DNA from: Gammaproteobacteria bacterium
GTDB lineage: Bacteria > Pseudomonadota > Gammaproteobacteria > Legionellales > Legionellaceae
Length of the DNA: 34,211 nucleotides
Assembly: GCA_030427555.1 (NCBI GenBank)
Contig: JAUIBC010000008.1
Location: forward strand, 1-34,211
Reading direction: 5' to 3'
Positions 1-7,229 of this stretch are shown piece by piece (position 1 is the first letter of the stretch; every line of letters starts with the position of its first letter). Under the pieces are notes generated by a model. The model searched no databases. It worked only from the letters and a program-made list of their open reading frames with translations, and had not been told where the DNA came from. A program made the position numbers and the translations under genes.

Positions 1-1
1 A

Positions 2-1012
2 GGTTATTACACTACTAAATTAAATAAAATTGGTAAAACAGGAGATTTTGTTACTGCTCCAGAAGTATCTTCGTTATTTGGTTATAGCTTGGCAATGCAA
101 TTGCAACAAGTTTTATCTTTAATAGATTTTCCTGTGATTTTAGAGTTTGGAGCTGGAACTGGAAAATTGTGTGTTGACATATTAACACAGCTTGAGAAAT
201 CTCAAGCTCTTCCAGATTTTTATTATATTTTAGAAGTAAGTGGGGAATTACAGCATATTCAAAAACAACTAATTGCAGAAAAAATTCCACATTTATTAAA
301 TAAAGTAAAATGGATAGTAGAGATCCCTAAAGAACCTATTCAAGGTGTAGTAATTGCTAATGAAGTTTTAGATGCGATGCCGGTTAGTCGTTTTGTTTTA
401 AATAATAGTGAGTTATTTGAAGTATTTGTTACAGTTGATAAAAATGAAATACAAGAAATATTGTTACCATCTACCAATTTACAATTACAAAATTATGTAG
501 ACGAGTTTGTAAGTAAAGATCTAAATTTTTATCAATCAGAAGCAAATTTAATTGTAGAACCTTGGATTAAAGAACTTGCAAATATTGTGATAAAAGGCGC
601 AGTATTTATTTTTGATTACGGATTTCCAGCACATGAATATTATCATCCTGATAGAAATGGTGGTACAATAATGTGTCATTATCAACAAAAAACACATCCT
701 AATCCATTAATAAATGTAGGATTACAAGATATTACAGCACATGTTAATTTTACTCATGTTGCTGAAGTTGCTTTTGCAAATGGATTTAATGTTTCTGGAT
801 ATACTAATCAAGCAAGTTTTTTAATAAATAATAATATATTAGATTTTCTAAAAGATTTAAAAGATACCAGTTTAGTAATTGCTAATCAGGAAATTAAAAC
901 ATTATTACAACCTAGTGAAATGGGAGAGTTATTTAAAGTAATTGCATTAACTAAGCATTTAGATATAGATTTGACTGGGTTTAAACACAATGATAAACGA
1001 GTGAGTTTGTGA
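2..1012 (+). CDS. SAM-dependent methyltransferase, MidA/NDUFAF7 family (5' end outside window)
   Basis: This is a class I SAM-dependent methyltransferase of the MidA/NDUFAF7 family. The reading frame is open from base 2, and the first in-window codons already give the family signature GDFVTAPEVSSLFG, so the true start lies left of the window and the methionine at 89 is internal. The SAM-binding glycine-rich motif LEFGAGTGKL follows, then ANEVLDAMPV, another conserved block of this family. The mitochondrial homologue methylates an arginine of a complex I subunit; the bacterial substrate is not known to me, so no substrate is assigned. The stop (1010-1012) lies within a few bases of the next gene's start, which suggests an operon with the QueD-like gene and priA. 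Confidence 0.9.
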   Translation, partial: GYYTTKLNKIGKTGDFVTAPEVSSLFGYSLAMQLQQVLSLIDFPVILEFGAGTGKLCVDILTQLEKSQALPDFYYILEVSGELQHIQKQLIAEKIPHLLNKVKWIVEIPKEPIQGVVIANEVLDAMPVSRFVLNNSELFEVFVTVDKNEIQEILLPSTNLQLQNYVDEFVSKDLNFYQSEANLIVEPWIKELANIVIKGAVFIFDYGFPAHEYYHPDRNGGTIMCHYQQKTHPNPLINVGLQDITAHVNFTHVAEVAFANGFNVSGYTNQASFLINNNILDFLKDLKDTSLVIANQEIKTLLQPSEMGELFKVIALTKHLDIDLTGFKHNDKRVSL

Positions 1013-1014
1013 GA

Positions 1015-1506
1015 ATGAGTAAATATTTTACAACGGTGGAATTACAAAAAGAGTCGATGAAGTTTTCTGCAGGACATACGACAATTTTTTCAAAAACTGA
1101 TAGAGAGCCATTGCATGGTCATATGTATGCTGTTTACTTAGCTTTAACAACAGAAGTAGAAGAAAATGGCATGACTTTTGATTATCGTTATTATAAAGAA
1201 AAAATTCACGTCTTATGTAAGCATTTAAACCAGACTTTTCTTATGCCGCAATTTTCGCCTTTTCTTGAATATTCTGAAGATGATGAATATTTATATTTTA
1301 CCTTTAATAATAAAAAAATACCTTTTTTGAGAGAGGATGTAACGATTCTTCCAGTTACAAATATTACTGTAGAAGAATTATCAAAATGGTTTGTTAATGA
1401 ATTAATCTCAGATGAACAAGAGTTAAATAAAAATAGAATCCAAAAATTAATTGTTAAAGTTTTTTCTGCCCCTGGCCAATCAGCAAGCCATACCTGGGAA
1501 CGTTAA
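1015..1506 (+). CDS. QueD/6-pyruvoyl-tetrahydropterin synthase-fold protein lacking the catalytic cysteine
   Basis: The T-fold family is recognised from the histidines GH and HGH in the N-terminal third, which are the usual zinc ligands (SAGHTTIF, then PLHGHMYAV), and from FDYRYYKE, the counterpart of the conserved V/M-x-D-F/Y block. QueD and 6-pyruvoyl-tetrahydropterin synthases normally carry a catalytic cysteine between the first histidine and the HGH pair, and none is present here. At about 163 residues it is longer than E. coli QueD (about 120), with an insert rich in acidic and aromatic residues (EYSEDDEYLYF). I therefore call the fold but not queuosine synthesis. ATG 1015 is preferred; an in-frame GTG at 1009 overlapping the upstream TGA is an alternative. 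The gene sits between midA-like and priA on the same strand. Confidence 0.75.
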   Translation: MSKYFTTVELQKESMKFSAGHTTIFSKTDREPLHGHMYAVYLALTTEVEENGMTFDYRYYKEKIHVLCKHLNQTFLMPQFSPFLEYSEDDEYLYFTFNNKKIPFLREDVTILPVTNITVEELSKWFVNELISDEQELNKNRIQKLIVKVFSAPGQSASHTWER

Positions 1507-1508
1507 TA

Positions 1509-3675
1509 GTGTATTATAAAGTTGCTGTTTTAAGTACTTTACAAGATTTTTTTTATTATACAGCTAATAATTGTAAACCAAGAATCGGGGATAGAGTTTT
1601 TGTCCCATTTAGAAATAAACAAAGGCTTGGGATTATTATCGATGTTGTTCCAAATTGCGAGTTAAGTTTTAAGTTAAAAGATATTCATAAACTTATCGAT
1701 AATGAACCGTTACTAAGTTTAGATATATTAAATTTGTTAAAATGGGTTGCGGATTATTATAAGGCGCCTCTACCATTAGTTTTAAAGCTTGCTATTCCCA
1801 AAAGATATCGTCAAGGAAAGGAGGTAAGCTTACCTCTTGAAGAAGAATATTATTTAAATCCAGTTTATGTAGATACTTATAAAAATATATTAGCGCGTGC
1901 AAAAAAACAATGTGAAATAGTAGATTTCATCGTTGCAAATGATAGAGTTTTGAAAAAAAAATTATTGGGTAACAATTTTTCTACGCAACAATTAAATTTA
2001 TTAATTAAAAAAAATATTTTACTTAAACAATCAAAATTAATGCTTTCTAAGTTAAATTCAGAGAAAGTTACTCAACCACTAACTTTGAATGCCGAACAAA
2101 AATTTGCGGTTACAGAAATTTGTAAATATTTAAACATGTATCGCTGTTTTTTATTAAAAGGTGTAACAGGTAGTGGTAAAACAGAAGTATATTTGCAAGT
2201 AATTAGTCAAGTATTAGAAAAAGGTAAGCAAGTATTAATTTTAGTTCCAGAAATAGGGTTAACCCCACAATTATTAAGTAGATTTAGTTCACGTTTTAAT
2301 GTTGAAATTCTAGTTATAAACTCTAGTTTAAATGATACTGATCGCCAATATGCTTGGCAGTTAGCAAAAGATAATAAAGCTAAATTAATTATAGGAACTA
2401 GATCTGCTATTTTTACGCCCATGCCTGCTCTTGGCTTAATTGTTATTGATGAAGCATGATTTATCTTTAAAGCAAATGGAAGGAGTACGTTATTTAGCGC
2501 GTGACACAGCCATAATTAGAGCTTTAAATGCTAATATTCCGATAATTTTAGGATCAGCCACTCCAAGCCTTGAGAGTTTGTATAATTGCCAACAAAATAA
2601 ATATACTTTATTGGAATTATCTAATAAAGCGTTATCAAGTTCCCCATTACATTATCAAATTTTAGATATTCGTAATCAAAAATTACAAAATGGATTTGCT
2701 ATTGAGACGATTGCACAAATTGCAAAGCATCTTGAACTTGGTAATCAAGTATTGGTATTTATAAATAGGCGTGGGTTTGCCCCTGTTTTACTTTGTCATG
2801 ATTGTGGGGCAATTGCTGATTGTATAAATTGTGATACTCATTTAAGTTATCATAGATCTATTAATAAATTAATTTGTCATCATTGTGGGTATGTTATTAA
2901 TAAAAATAGCAATTGCATGTCTTGTGGTAGTAAAAATATTGTTGCAGTTGGAGTTGGTACGCAGCGAGCTTTTGAGTATTTAAGTACAGTTTTTCCAACA
3001 AATTCTATTGTTCGTATCGATAAAGATGAAACTAGTAAGAAAAATGTTTTAGAACAAAAACTCGAATTAATTAATTCTGGAGAGATACAAATAATAGTTG
3101 GCACGCAAATGTTAGCGAAAGGTCATCATTTTCCTAAATTGAGCTTAGTGGTAGTTTTAGATGTTGATAATGGTTTTTATACCCAGGACTTTAGATCGCT
3201 TGAGCGACTTGGTCAGCTTTTGATTCAAGTATCTGGTAGAGCTGGGCGCGAGAAAGAAGCGGGCCAAGTAATAATTCAAACCGCTTTGCCAAATGATCCT
3301 TTATTAAATATTTTGATCCAAGAAGGTTATGATTCGTTTGTTAACTTATTGTTAGAGGCTAGATACAAATCATGTTTGCCGCCATATTCATATTTAGCAA
3401 TATTTCGTGCTGAAAGTAATGAACAACCTAAACTTTTAAAGTTTCTTCACATGTTAAAAGATGAGTTGGTAGCGGATAATGTTAAAGTATTGGGACCAGC
3501 GCCAGCGCCAATGTTTAAAAAAAATAAACATTACCGCATGCAATTAATGTTAAAGTCTAGTTCAAGAAAAGATTTACATATTGCTCTTAAATTTATTAAG
3601 GAATGGCTAATCCTTAATAAAATACCATATGGAATTAGTTTTAGTATAGACGTTGATCCTTTGGAGGTCGCTTAG
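1509..3675 (+). pseudogene. priA: priA, primosomal helicase, interrupted by a frameshift in the DEEH box
   Basis: PriA is a 3'-5' superfamily 2 helicase that reloads the replisome at stalled forks. The first reading frame (GTG 1509 to TGA 2457-2459) contains the N-terminal 3'-DNA-binding domain and Walker A GVTGSGKTE (about residues 218-226). It ends at LIVIDEA. A second frame picks up at HDLSLKQMEG and runs to 3675. It carries the paired zinc-binding region (CHDCG, CINC, CHHCG, CMSCG), helicase motif VGTQMLAKGHHFP and the QVSGRAGR motif. Joined, the two give about 725 residues, the normal PriA length. The junction reads GAT GAA G CAT GAT where a DEEHD box is expected, so two bases are missing, consistent with loss of one AG from an AGAG. 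A sequencing error or a +1 recoding event at GCA-TGA-T are alternatives. Both halves remain well conserved, so any break is recent. Confidence 0.88.
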
Positions 3676-3818
3676 AACCTGAATTTTGGTTTGCTTTAGT
3701 ACAATATTTTTGTTATTAATAAAAATTGATTGGAAATTTGTAGATAATTCTTGTAACTACTGCTAAAGTTAATTTATCCATATCAGGTTTTGCCACTTCC
3801 TGATTGGCAAGGTTTACT

Positions 3819-3846
3819 AAGGCTTGGGAAAATCCAAGCCTTTTTT
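3819..3846 (+). terminator. Rho-independent terminator after priA
   Basis: A 9-bp stem, AAGGCTTGG (3819-3827) with CCAAGCCTT (3834-3842), has a 6-nt loop and is followed by a run of T to 3846. It is a textbook intrinsic terminator on the plus strand. It lies about 145 bp past the priA stop, and it separates the priA operon from the parA cassette. Confidence 0.85.
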
Positions 3847-3930
3847 ATTAAAATTTATTTAATTTGGCCCTATTTATTTTGTGCAAAAATTCAAATATTG
3901 CATTTCTAATTATCTTGGTTATATTCATTT

Positions 3931-4026
3931 AAAACTTTAAAACTTTAAAACTTTAAAACTTTAAAACTTTAAAACTTTAAAACTTTAAAACTTTAAAACT
4001 TTAAAACTTTAAAACTTTAAAACTTT
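3931..4026. repeat. Tandem array 1: 12 perfect copies of AAAACTTT (ACTT boxes)
   Basis: Twelve identical 8-bp units run head to tail with no interruption. Phrased differently, the array is twelve ACTT tetramers (first at 3934-3937, last at 4022-4025) separated by the AT-only spacer TAAA. It adjoins array 2, in which the tetramer appears as its reverse complement. Together they sit immediately upstream of a small ParA/RHH operon. Type Ib plasmid centromeres bound by ParG-type RHH proteins (TP228 parH) are known to consist of ACTC-like tetramers with 4-bp AT-rich spacers, so the match in period and box is close. A binding role is inferred, not shown. Confidence 0.95.
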
Positions 4027-4115
4027 AAATAAGTAAATAAGTAAATAAGTAAATAAGTAAATAAGTAAATAAGTAAATAAGTAAATAAGTAAATAAGTAA
4101 ATAAGTAAATAAGTA
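4027..4115. repeat. Tandem array 2: AAGTAAAT, 10 full copies plus a partial (AAGT boxes)
   Basis: After a half unit AAAT (4027-4030), ten perfect AAGTAAAT units fill 4031-4110, and an eleventh AAGT lies at 4111-4114. AAGT is the reverse complement of the ACTT box of array 1, again at 8-bp spacing with AT-only spacers (AAAT). The step across the junction, from ACTT at 4022 to AAGT at 4031, is 9 bp. The last AAGT ends two bases before the putative -35 element of parA, so a protein coating the array could also repress the promoter. Confidence 0.95.
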
Positions 4116-4116
4116 T

Positions 4117-4144
4117 TTGTGAAAATAAGGGTTTATGTTATTCT
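4117..4144 (+). promoter_or_regulatory. Putative sigma-70 promoter for parA
   Basis: TTGTGA (4117-4122) and TATTCT (4139-4144) are separated by 16 bp and lie about 36 bp before the parA start codon. The -35 hexamer begins two bases after the last AAGT box of the tandem array. The match to consensus is moderate, so the assignment rests mainly on position. Confidence 0.45.
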
Positions 4145-4180
4145 GGTTTTACGAATATACGATTATAAAGAATAATTACA

Positions 4181-4822
4181 ATGATAATAGGTATGCTTAA
4201 TCAAAAAGGTGGTGTTGGCAAAACAACATTATCTGTTTCTTTGGCGCATGCGCTTGCGAAAAGAAATTCATTAGATGAGATTTTATTAGTAGACGCTGAT
4301 CCACAACAAAGTGCTTTAAGTTGGTCTGAGGTAAGGGAAAGTAAACTACCTTTTGCGGTTGTTGGTATGGCTAAAAAATCTTTGCATCGAGATTTACCAG
4401 CTATTGCTAGGAATTATAAATATATACTAATTGATGGGCCGCCACGAGTTACTGAGCTTGCACGTTCATGTATTATGGCTTCTGATTTAGTGATTATTCC
4501 TTGTACGCCTAGTCCTTATGATATTTGGGCATCTGAAGAAACTGTGCAGTTAGTTAAAGAGGCAACCGTATATAAGGAAAATCTTAAATACTGTTTTACG
4601 ATAAATCGTAAAATTGTAAATACGGCCATTGCTCGCGATGTAGCACAGGTATTAAATGACATGGAAATGCAAGTTTTAGATTCACATATTTGTCAAAGAG
4701 TTATTTTTGCAGAGGCAGCCGCATCTGGTAAAACAATTTTTGATATTGATGTTGAATGTAAAGCAGCAGAAGAAATAGAAAATTTAACTAATGAAATTTT
4801 AAGGTTTGTTGAAAATGTCTAA
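4181..4822 (+). CDS. parA: ParA-family partition ATPase, small (type Ib) form
   Basis: A 213-residue P-loop ATPase of the ParA/MinD superfamily. It has the deviant Walker A motif KGGVGKTT (residues 9-16), Walker A' at VDADPQQ (D38, D40) and Walker B at YILIDGPP (D85). There is no N-terminal DNA-binding extension, and the length matches ParF-type type Ib proteins (about 206 residues) rather than chromosomal Soj or P1-type ParA. Such proteins form ATP-dependent assemblies on the nucleoid and move DNA bearing a centromere bound by the partner protein. The RHH gene at 4815 overlaps its 3' end, so the two are translationally coupled. The direct-repeat arrays upstream are the likely centromere/operator. 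What a chromosome gains from this cassette is unknown; a captured plasmid module is one explanation. Confidence 0.85.
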   Translation: MIIGMLNQKGGVGKTTLSVSLAHALAKRNSLDEILLVDADPQQSALSWSEVRESKLPFAVVGMAKKSLHRDLPAIARNYKYILIDGPPRVTELARSCIMASDLVIIPCTPSPYDIWASEETVQLVKEATVYKENLKYCFTINRKIVNTAIARDVAQVLNDMEMQVLDSHICQRVIFAEAAASGKTIFDIDVECKAAEEIENLTNEILRFVENV

Positions 4823-5027
4823 AAAAATTACAATAAAACCTCTAAAGCCTAAAGCTAAATTAGCAGAAGATTGGGTGACTAATAGAGAAGGAACGAAGCG
4901 TTTAACTATAGATGTTCCGTTATCTTTACATGCCAGATTAAAAATAGCCTCGGTTAAACAAGAGTTAACAATGGGTGAAATGGTAAGAGATTGTCTTGAT
5001 GAATATTTAATAGATAAAGAAAAATAG
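4815..5027 (+). CDS. Ribbon-helix-helix DNA-binding partner of ParA (ParG/omega-like)
   Basis: A 70-residue protein with a lysine-rich, probably flexible N-terminus (residues 1-27) followed by a ribbon-helix-helix fold. The beta strand is KRLTIDVP (28-35), helix A is LSLHARLKIASVKQ, and helix B is TMGEMVRDCLDEYL. Size and layout match ParG and omega, the centromere-binding and autorepressing partners of type Ib ParA proteins. ATG 4815 overlaps the parA stop by 8 nt; upstream in-frame TTGs at 4806 and 4809 are less likely starts. In such proteins the strand reads the bases of short repeats and the basic tail stimulates the ATPase. The predicted targets are the ACTT/AAGT boxes at 3931-4115. A CopG-like antitoxin is an alternative, but no toxin gene is adjacent. 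Confidence 0.78.
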   Translation: MSKKITIKPLKPKAKLAEDWVTNREGTKRLTIDVPLSLHARLKIASVKQELTMGEMVRDCLDEYLIDKEK

Positions 5028-5060
5028 TATTGGTGGGGGGTATGGTTAATTGTTATAGCC

Positions 5061-5432
5061 CTAATTTTTTAGCTCTATGACAACAACTGCAATTGGATGA
5101 TTAGTTGTATTTTCATCCGTATGTAATTCATCTGTTGGATCTTTATGTAGATAATAGCTTTTGCCTTTTTTAAGTTTGAGATAATGTATTTTTCCTTGAT
5201 TATTCGTAACTTTTAATATGCCATTTGTTAATGCGACTACGATGCGGTCATAATCATGTCGGTGCATTTTGAGTTTGGCTTTATATGTTGGATATATTAT
5301 TGTTTTCCAAACATTAACTTTTTCATTGGATAGCTCTGGTATGCGTTTTGTGGTATTAATTTCTGCATATGTAAAATTAAAATAAAGAAGAAATATTATA
5401 AAAATGGTAGATTTAAAAATGTTTTTTAGCAT
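5061..5432 (-). CDS. Secreted single-domain cupin protein
   Basis: A 123-residue protein with an N-terminal signal peptide (hydrophobic stretch IFIIFLLYFNFTYA, likely cut after AYA-like TYA). The mature part contains a compact cupin motif, HRHDYDRIVVALTNG, in which the two histidines would form part of a metal site, followed by a second conserved strand region ending in HPIAVVVIELK. The second conserved histidine (DELHTDENT) is present. The substrate cannot be told from sequence. It lies 16 bp after the second DolP-like gene on the same strand, so it is probably the last gene of the yraN-diaA-dolP operon and acts in the periplasm. Confidence 0.65.
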   Translation of the reverse strand: MLKNIFKSTIFIIFLLYFNFTYAEINTTKRIPELSNEKVNVWKTIIYPTYKAKLKMHRHDYDRIVVALTNGILKVTNNQGKIHYLKLKKGKSYYLHKDPTDELHTDENTTNHPIAVVVIELKN

Positions 5433-5448
5433 ATTTTATTTCCCGTTT

Positions 5449-6063
5449 TTATATTCGCGAATTATTTTGATAGTGTGGTGGAGTACGTACATAATTATAA
5501 TAGCGTAGTAAGTTTACAACTCTATATACTCCAGGGCATTCTTTGGCAAATATTAGTACTTTTTCTGCTTGTTCTTTATGTACGTCTCCTAGTATATAGA
5601 CTATTTGTCTTGAGGTTACGACTTTAAATTCATGTGGATCTATATTTGAATCTGCTAGAATTTTGCTACGTATATTTCCGGTTATCCAGCTATCATATAG
5701 TGAGTCACCTTTATTGCGAGAAATTGCTACTTGATTAAATATCTTTCTATAGCCAGGTATAGATTTTATTCTTTCTAAAGCTTCACGGCGCATTGTTTTA
5801 GAAGGTAGTGATCCTATCATTAATACATCACGGTTAAATACGGCTACTTCTAGTGCGCAATCAGGACATTTTAAAAGTTTATCTTTATATAAATTTTTAT
5901 TAATTTTACCTGCCAATTGGTAGTCGTTAAGTTTTATATAAATGTTATGTCTATCATAGATTAAACTAGCGCCTGTTAATACGCTCCCCCAACATCCTAT
6001 TAATAAAAAGCAGAGTAAATTTATTAAAATAAATTTAGCGAATATATTGGAATATTTTAACAA
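5449..6063 (-). CDS. DolP-like lipoprotein with two BON domains (second copy)
   Basis: A 204-residue lipoprotein. The signal peptide ends in a lipobox LLIG-C (Cys24), and two BON repeats follow: one around ALEVAVFNRDVLMIGSLP and the other around FKVVTSRQIVYILGDVH. The residue after the cysteine is tryptophan, not aspartate, so outer-membrane sorting is expected. It is a diverged paralogue of the adjacent dolP; the middle parts align (KIFNQVAISR against RVYNQITIGP; DSWITGNIRSKIL against DTWITSEVKSKML). The start is TTG 6063, supported by AAGGAG nine bases upstream. The gene overlaps the 3' end of dolP by 29 bp, so the two are co-translated. Confidence 0.8.
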   Translation of the reverse strand: MLKYSNIFAKFILINLLCFLLIGCWGSVLTGASLIYDRHNIYIKLNDYQLAGKINKNLYKDKLLKCPDCALEVAVFNRDVLMIGSLPSKTMRREALERIKSIPGYRKIFNQVAISRNKGDSLYDSWITGNIRSKILADSNIDPHEFKVVTSRQIVYILGDVHKEQAEKVLIFAKECPGVYRVVNLLRYYNYVRTPPHYQNNSRI

Positions 6064-6598
6064 CTTTCTGTACTCCTTTTACTTGTCTTGCAACTGATGT
6101 GGCTAAATTAGCTTGTTCAGGAGTAACAATCCCTAGTAAATATACAACGCCATTTTCGGTAATTACTCTTATAGAGCCAGACTCAAGATCTTTTTTGGTA
6201 AGCATTTTGCTTTTTACTTCACTGGTAATCCAAGTATCTTTACTTTGTTGTGTTAGAGAGATTTTAGGGCCTATGGTAATTTGGTTATAGACTCGGCGTA
6301 CATTTGGAGTTTTTTGAGCTATTTTTTCAGCGGCAGTTTTAACTGAAGAGGCAGGTACTTGGCCTAATAGTAATACTATTTTATTAAAACTACTAATAAC
6401 TATGCGTGAATCATCAAATGTAGGATCTTTTGCGATTTCGGTATTAATGACATAAAAAATTCTACTATCTTTTTCTATCATTGGTAGAGAGCGTTTATCA
6501 TAAACTATTAGGCCACCTGCTGCTCCGACTACTACTAACGCAGCGCAGCTTATTAGCATACTTGTAAATAGGACTAATAAAATATTTTTAGCTTTCAT
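6035..6598 (-). CDS. dolP: DolP (YraP), outer-membrane lipoprotein with two BON domains
   Basis: A lipoprotein of 187 residues with lipobox MLIS-C (Cys18) followed by AA, which favours outer-membrane localisation. Two BON domains follow: SRIVISSFNKIVLLLGQVP and SIRVITENGVVYLLGIVTPEQ. In E. coli DolP binds anionic phospholipid at the division site and supports outer-membrane integrity and BAM function; that role is transferred by homology and by position after yraN-diaA, the conserved order. ATG 6598 is chosen over the upstream 6622 because GAGG sits just before it. The operon continues into a second BON lipoprotein, which E. coli lacks at this place. Confidence 0.85.
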   Translation of the reverse strand: MKAKNILLVLFTSMLISCAALVVVGAAGGLIVYDKRSLPMIEKDSRIFYVINTEIAKDPTFDDSRIVISSFNKIVLLLGQVPASSVKTAAEKIAQKTPNVRRVYNQITIGPKISLTQQSKDTWITSEVKSKMLTKKDLESGSIRVITENGVVYLLGIVTPEQANLATSVARQVKGVQKVVKIFQYIR

Positions 6599-6624
6599 TT
6601 TTACCTCAATGTCAAAATGCAATA

Positions 6625-7221
6625 TTAAACTTCATGACCGAACAAAGACTTATCTATTAGATTACAAAAACAATGTAATATAAATAAATGTAATTCGCGT
6701 ATTTTAGCAGAGTTTTCTGTATTTATTCTAATTTCTATATCTTCTGGTCCAAGATGATTAGCTATTAAGCCACCATCTTTGCCATTTAAGCTTATAATAT
6801 CCATATCATTATCATGAGCAGCATTAATAGCTTCTAAAAGTGAGTTTGAATTACCAGTTGTTGATAAAACTATTAAGACATCATTTTCATTGCTGAGGGC
6901 TTGAATTGGTCTGGCAAAAACTTGATCATGATCACCTTCATTTACCATGGCGGTTATAAAGCCGCAGTCTGTTGTTAAGTTTATAATTGGTAGCGGAGGG
7001 CGCTCAACGTCATAAAAATTGAGTAAGGCGTTAGAAAAGTGGATGCTGTTTGCAGAAGATCCGCCATTTCCACAAATAAAAATTTTACCATCATTTAGTA
7101 AACAGTCTACTAGGCGTTGTGCTGCTTTTGCTATATTAGTAGCTAGATTATCTACTATAGATATTTTAAATTCTATATCAAGCCCGAATAGATTTCTTAC
7201 TTTTTCTTCTAAGTTTGTCAT
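6625..7221 (-). CDS. diaA: DiaA, SIS-domain DnaA-binding replication initiation factor
   Basis: A 198-residue SIS-domain protein. The sugar-phosphate-binding loop GNGGSSANS and the second loop LSTTGNS are intact, and the overall sequence follows DiaA/GmhA (MTNLEEKV... ending NLIDKSLFG). Length and the neighbours yraN and dolP identify it as DiaA rather than the heptose isomerase GmhA. A heptose pathway gene (gmhB) elsewhere in the window leaves GmhA as a possible second reading. DiaA tetramers bind DnaA and time initiation at oriC. The gene follows yraN by 8 bp and precedes dolP. Confidence 0.85.
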   Translation of the reverse strand: MTNLEEKVRNLFGLDIEFKISIVDNLATNIAKAAQRLVDCLLNDGKIFICGNGGSSANSIHFSNALLNFYDVERPPLPIINLTTDCGFITAMVNEGDHDQVFARPIQALSNENDVLIVLSTTGNSNSLLEAINAAHDNDMDIISLNGKDGGLIANHLGPEDIEIRINTENSAKIRELHLFILHCFCNLIDKSLFGHEV

Positions 7222-7229
7222 GAAACTTC

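Larger units (their letters stand above)
3676..4180. other. 505-bp gene-free region: terminator, two tandem arrays and the parA promoter
   Basis: This stretch has no plausible coding frame. It holds, in order, about 140 bp of unassigned AT-rich DNA after priA, a strong intrinsic terminator (3819-3846), about 85 bp with nothing recognisable, two adjoining 8-bp tandem arrays (3931-4115) and a promoter-like pair just before parA. One sequence near 3773 (TTATCCATA) differs by one base from a DnaA box, but a single near-match does not make an origin. Confidence 0.8.

Noticed and set aside
2440-3675. A separate helicase gene starting from TTG 2440
   Set aside because: The sequence continues PriA at the exact alignment point; the TTG has no ribosome site and would remove the ATPase core.
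3931-4115. CRISPR array
   Set aside because: The unit is 8 bp and contiguous, with no unique spacers and no cas genes nearby.
3676-4180. Replication origin (AT-rich iterons next to parA)
   Set aside because: Only one near-match to a DnaA box, and no dnaA, dnaN or rep initiator gene nearby; the boxes fit an RHH-bound centromere better.
6625-7221. GmhA heptose isomerase
   Set aside because: Position between yraN and dolP and the overall sequence favour DiaA; GmhA cannot be fully excluded from sequence alone.
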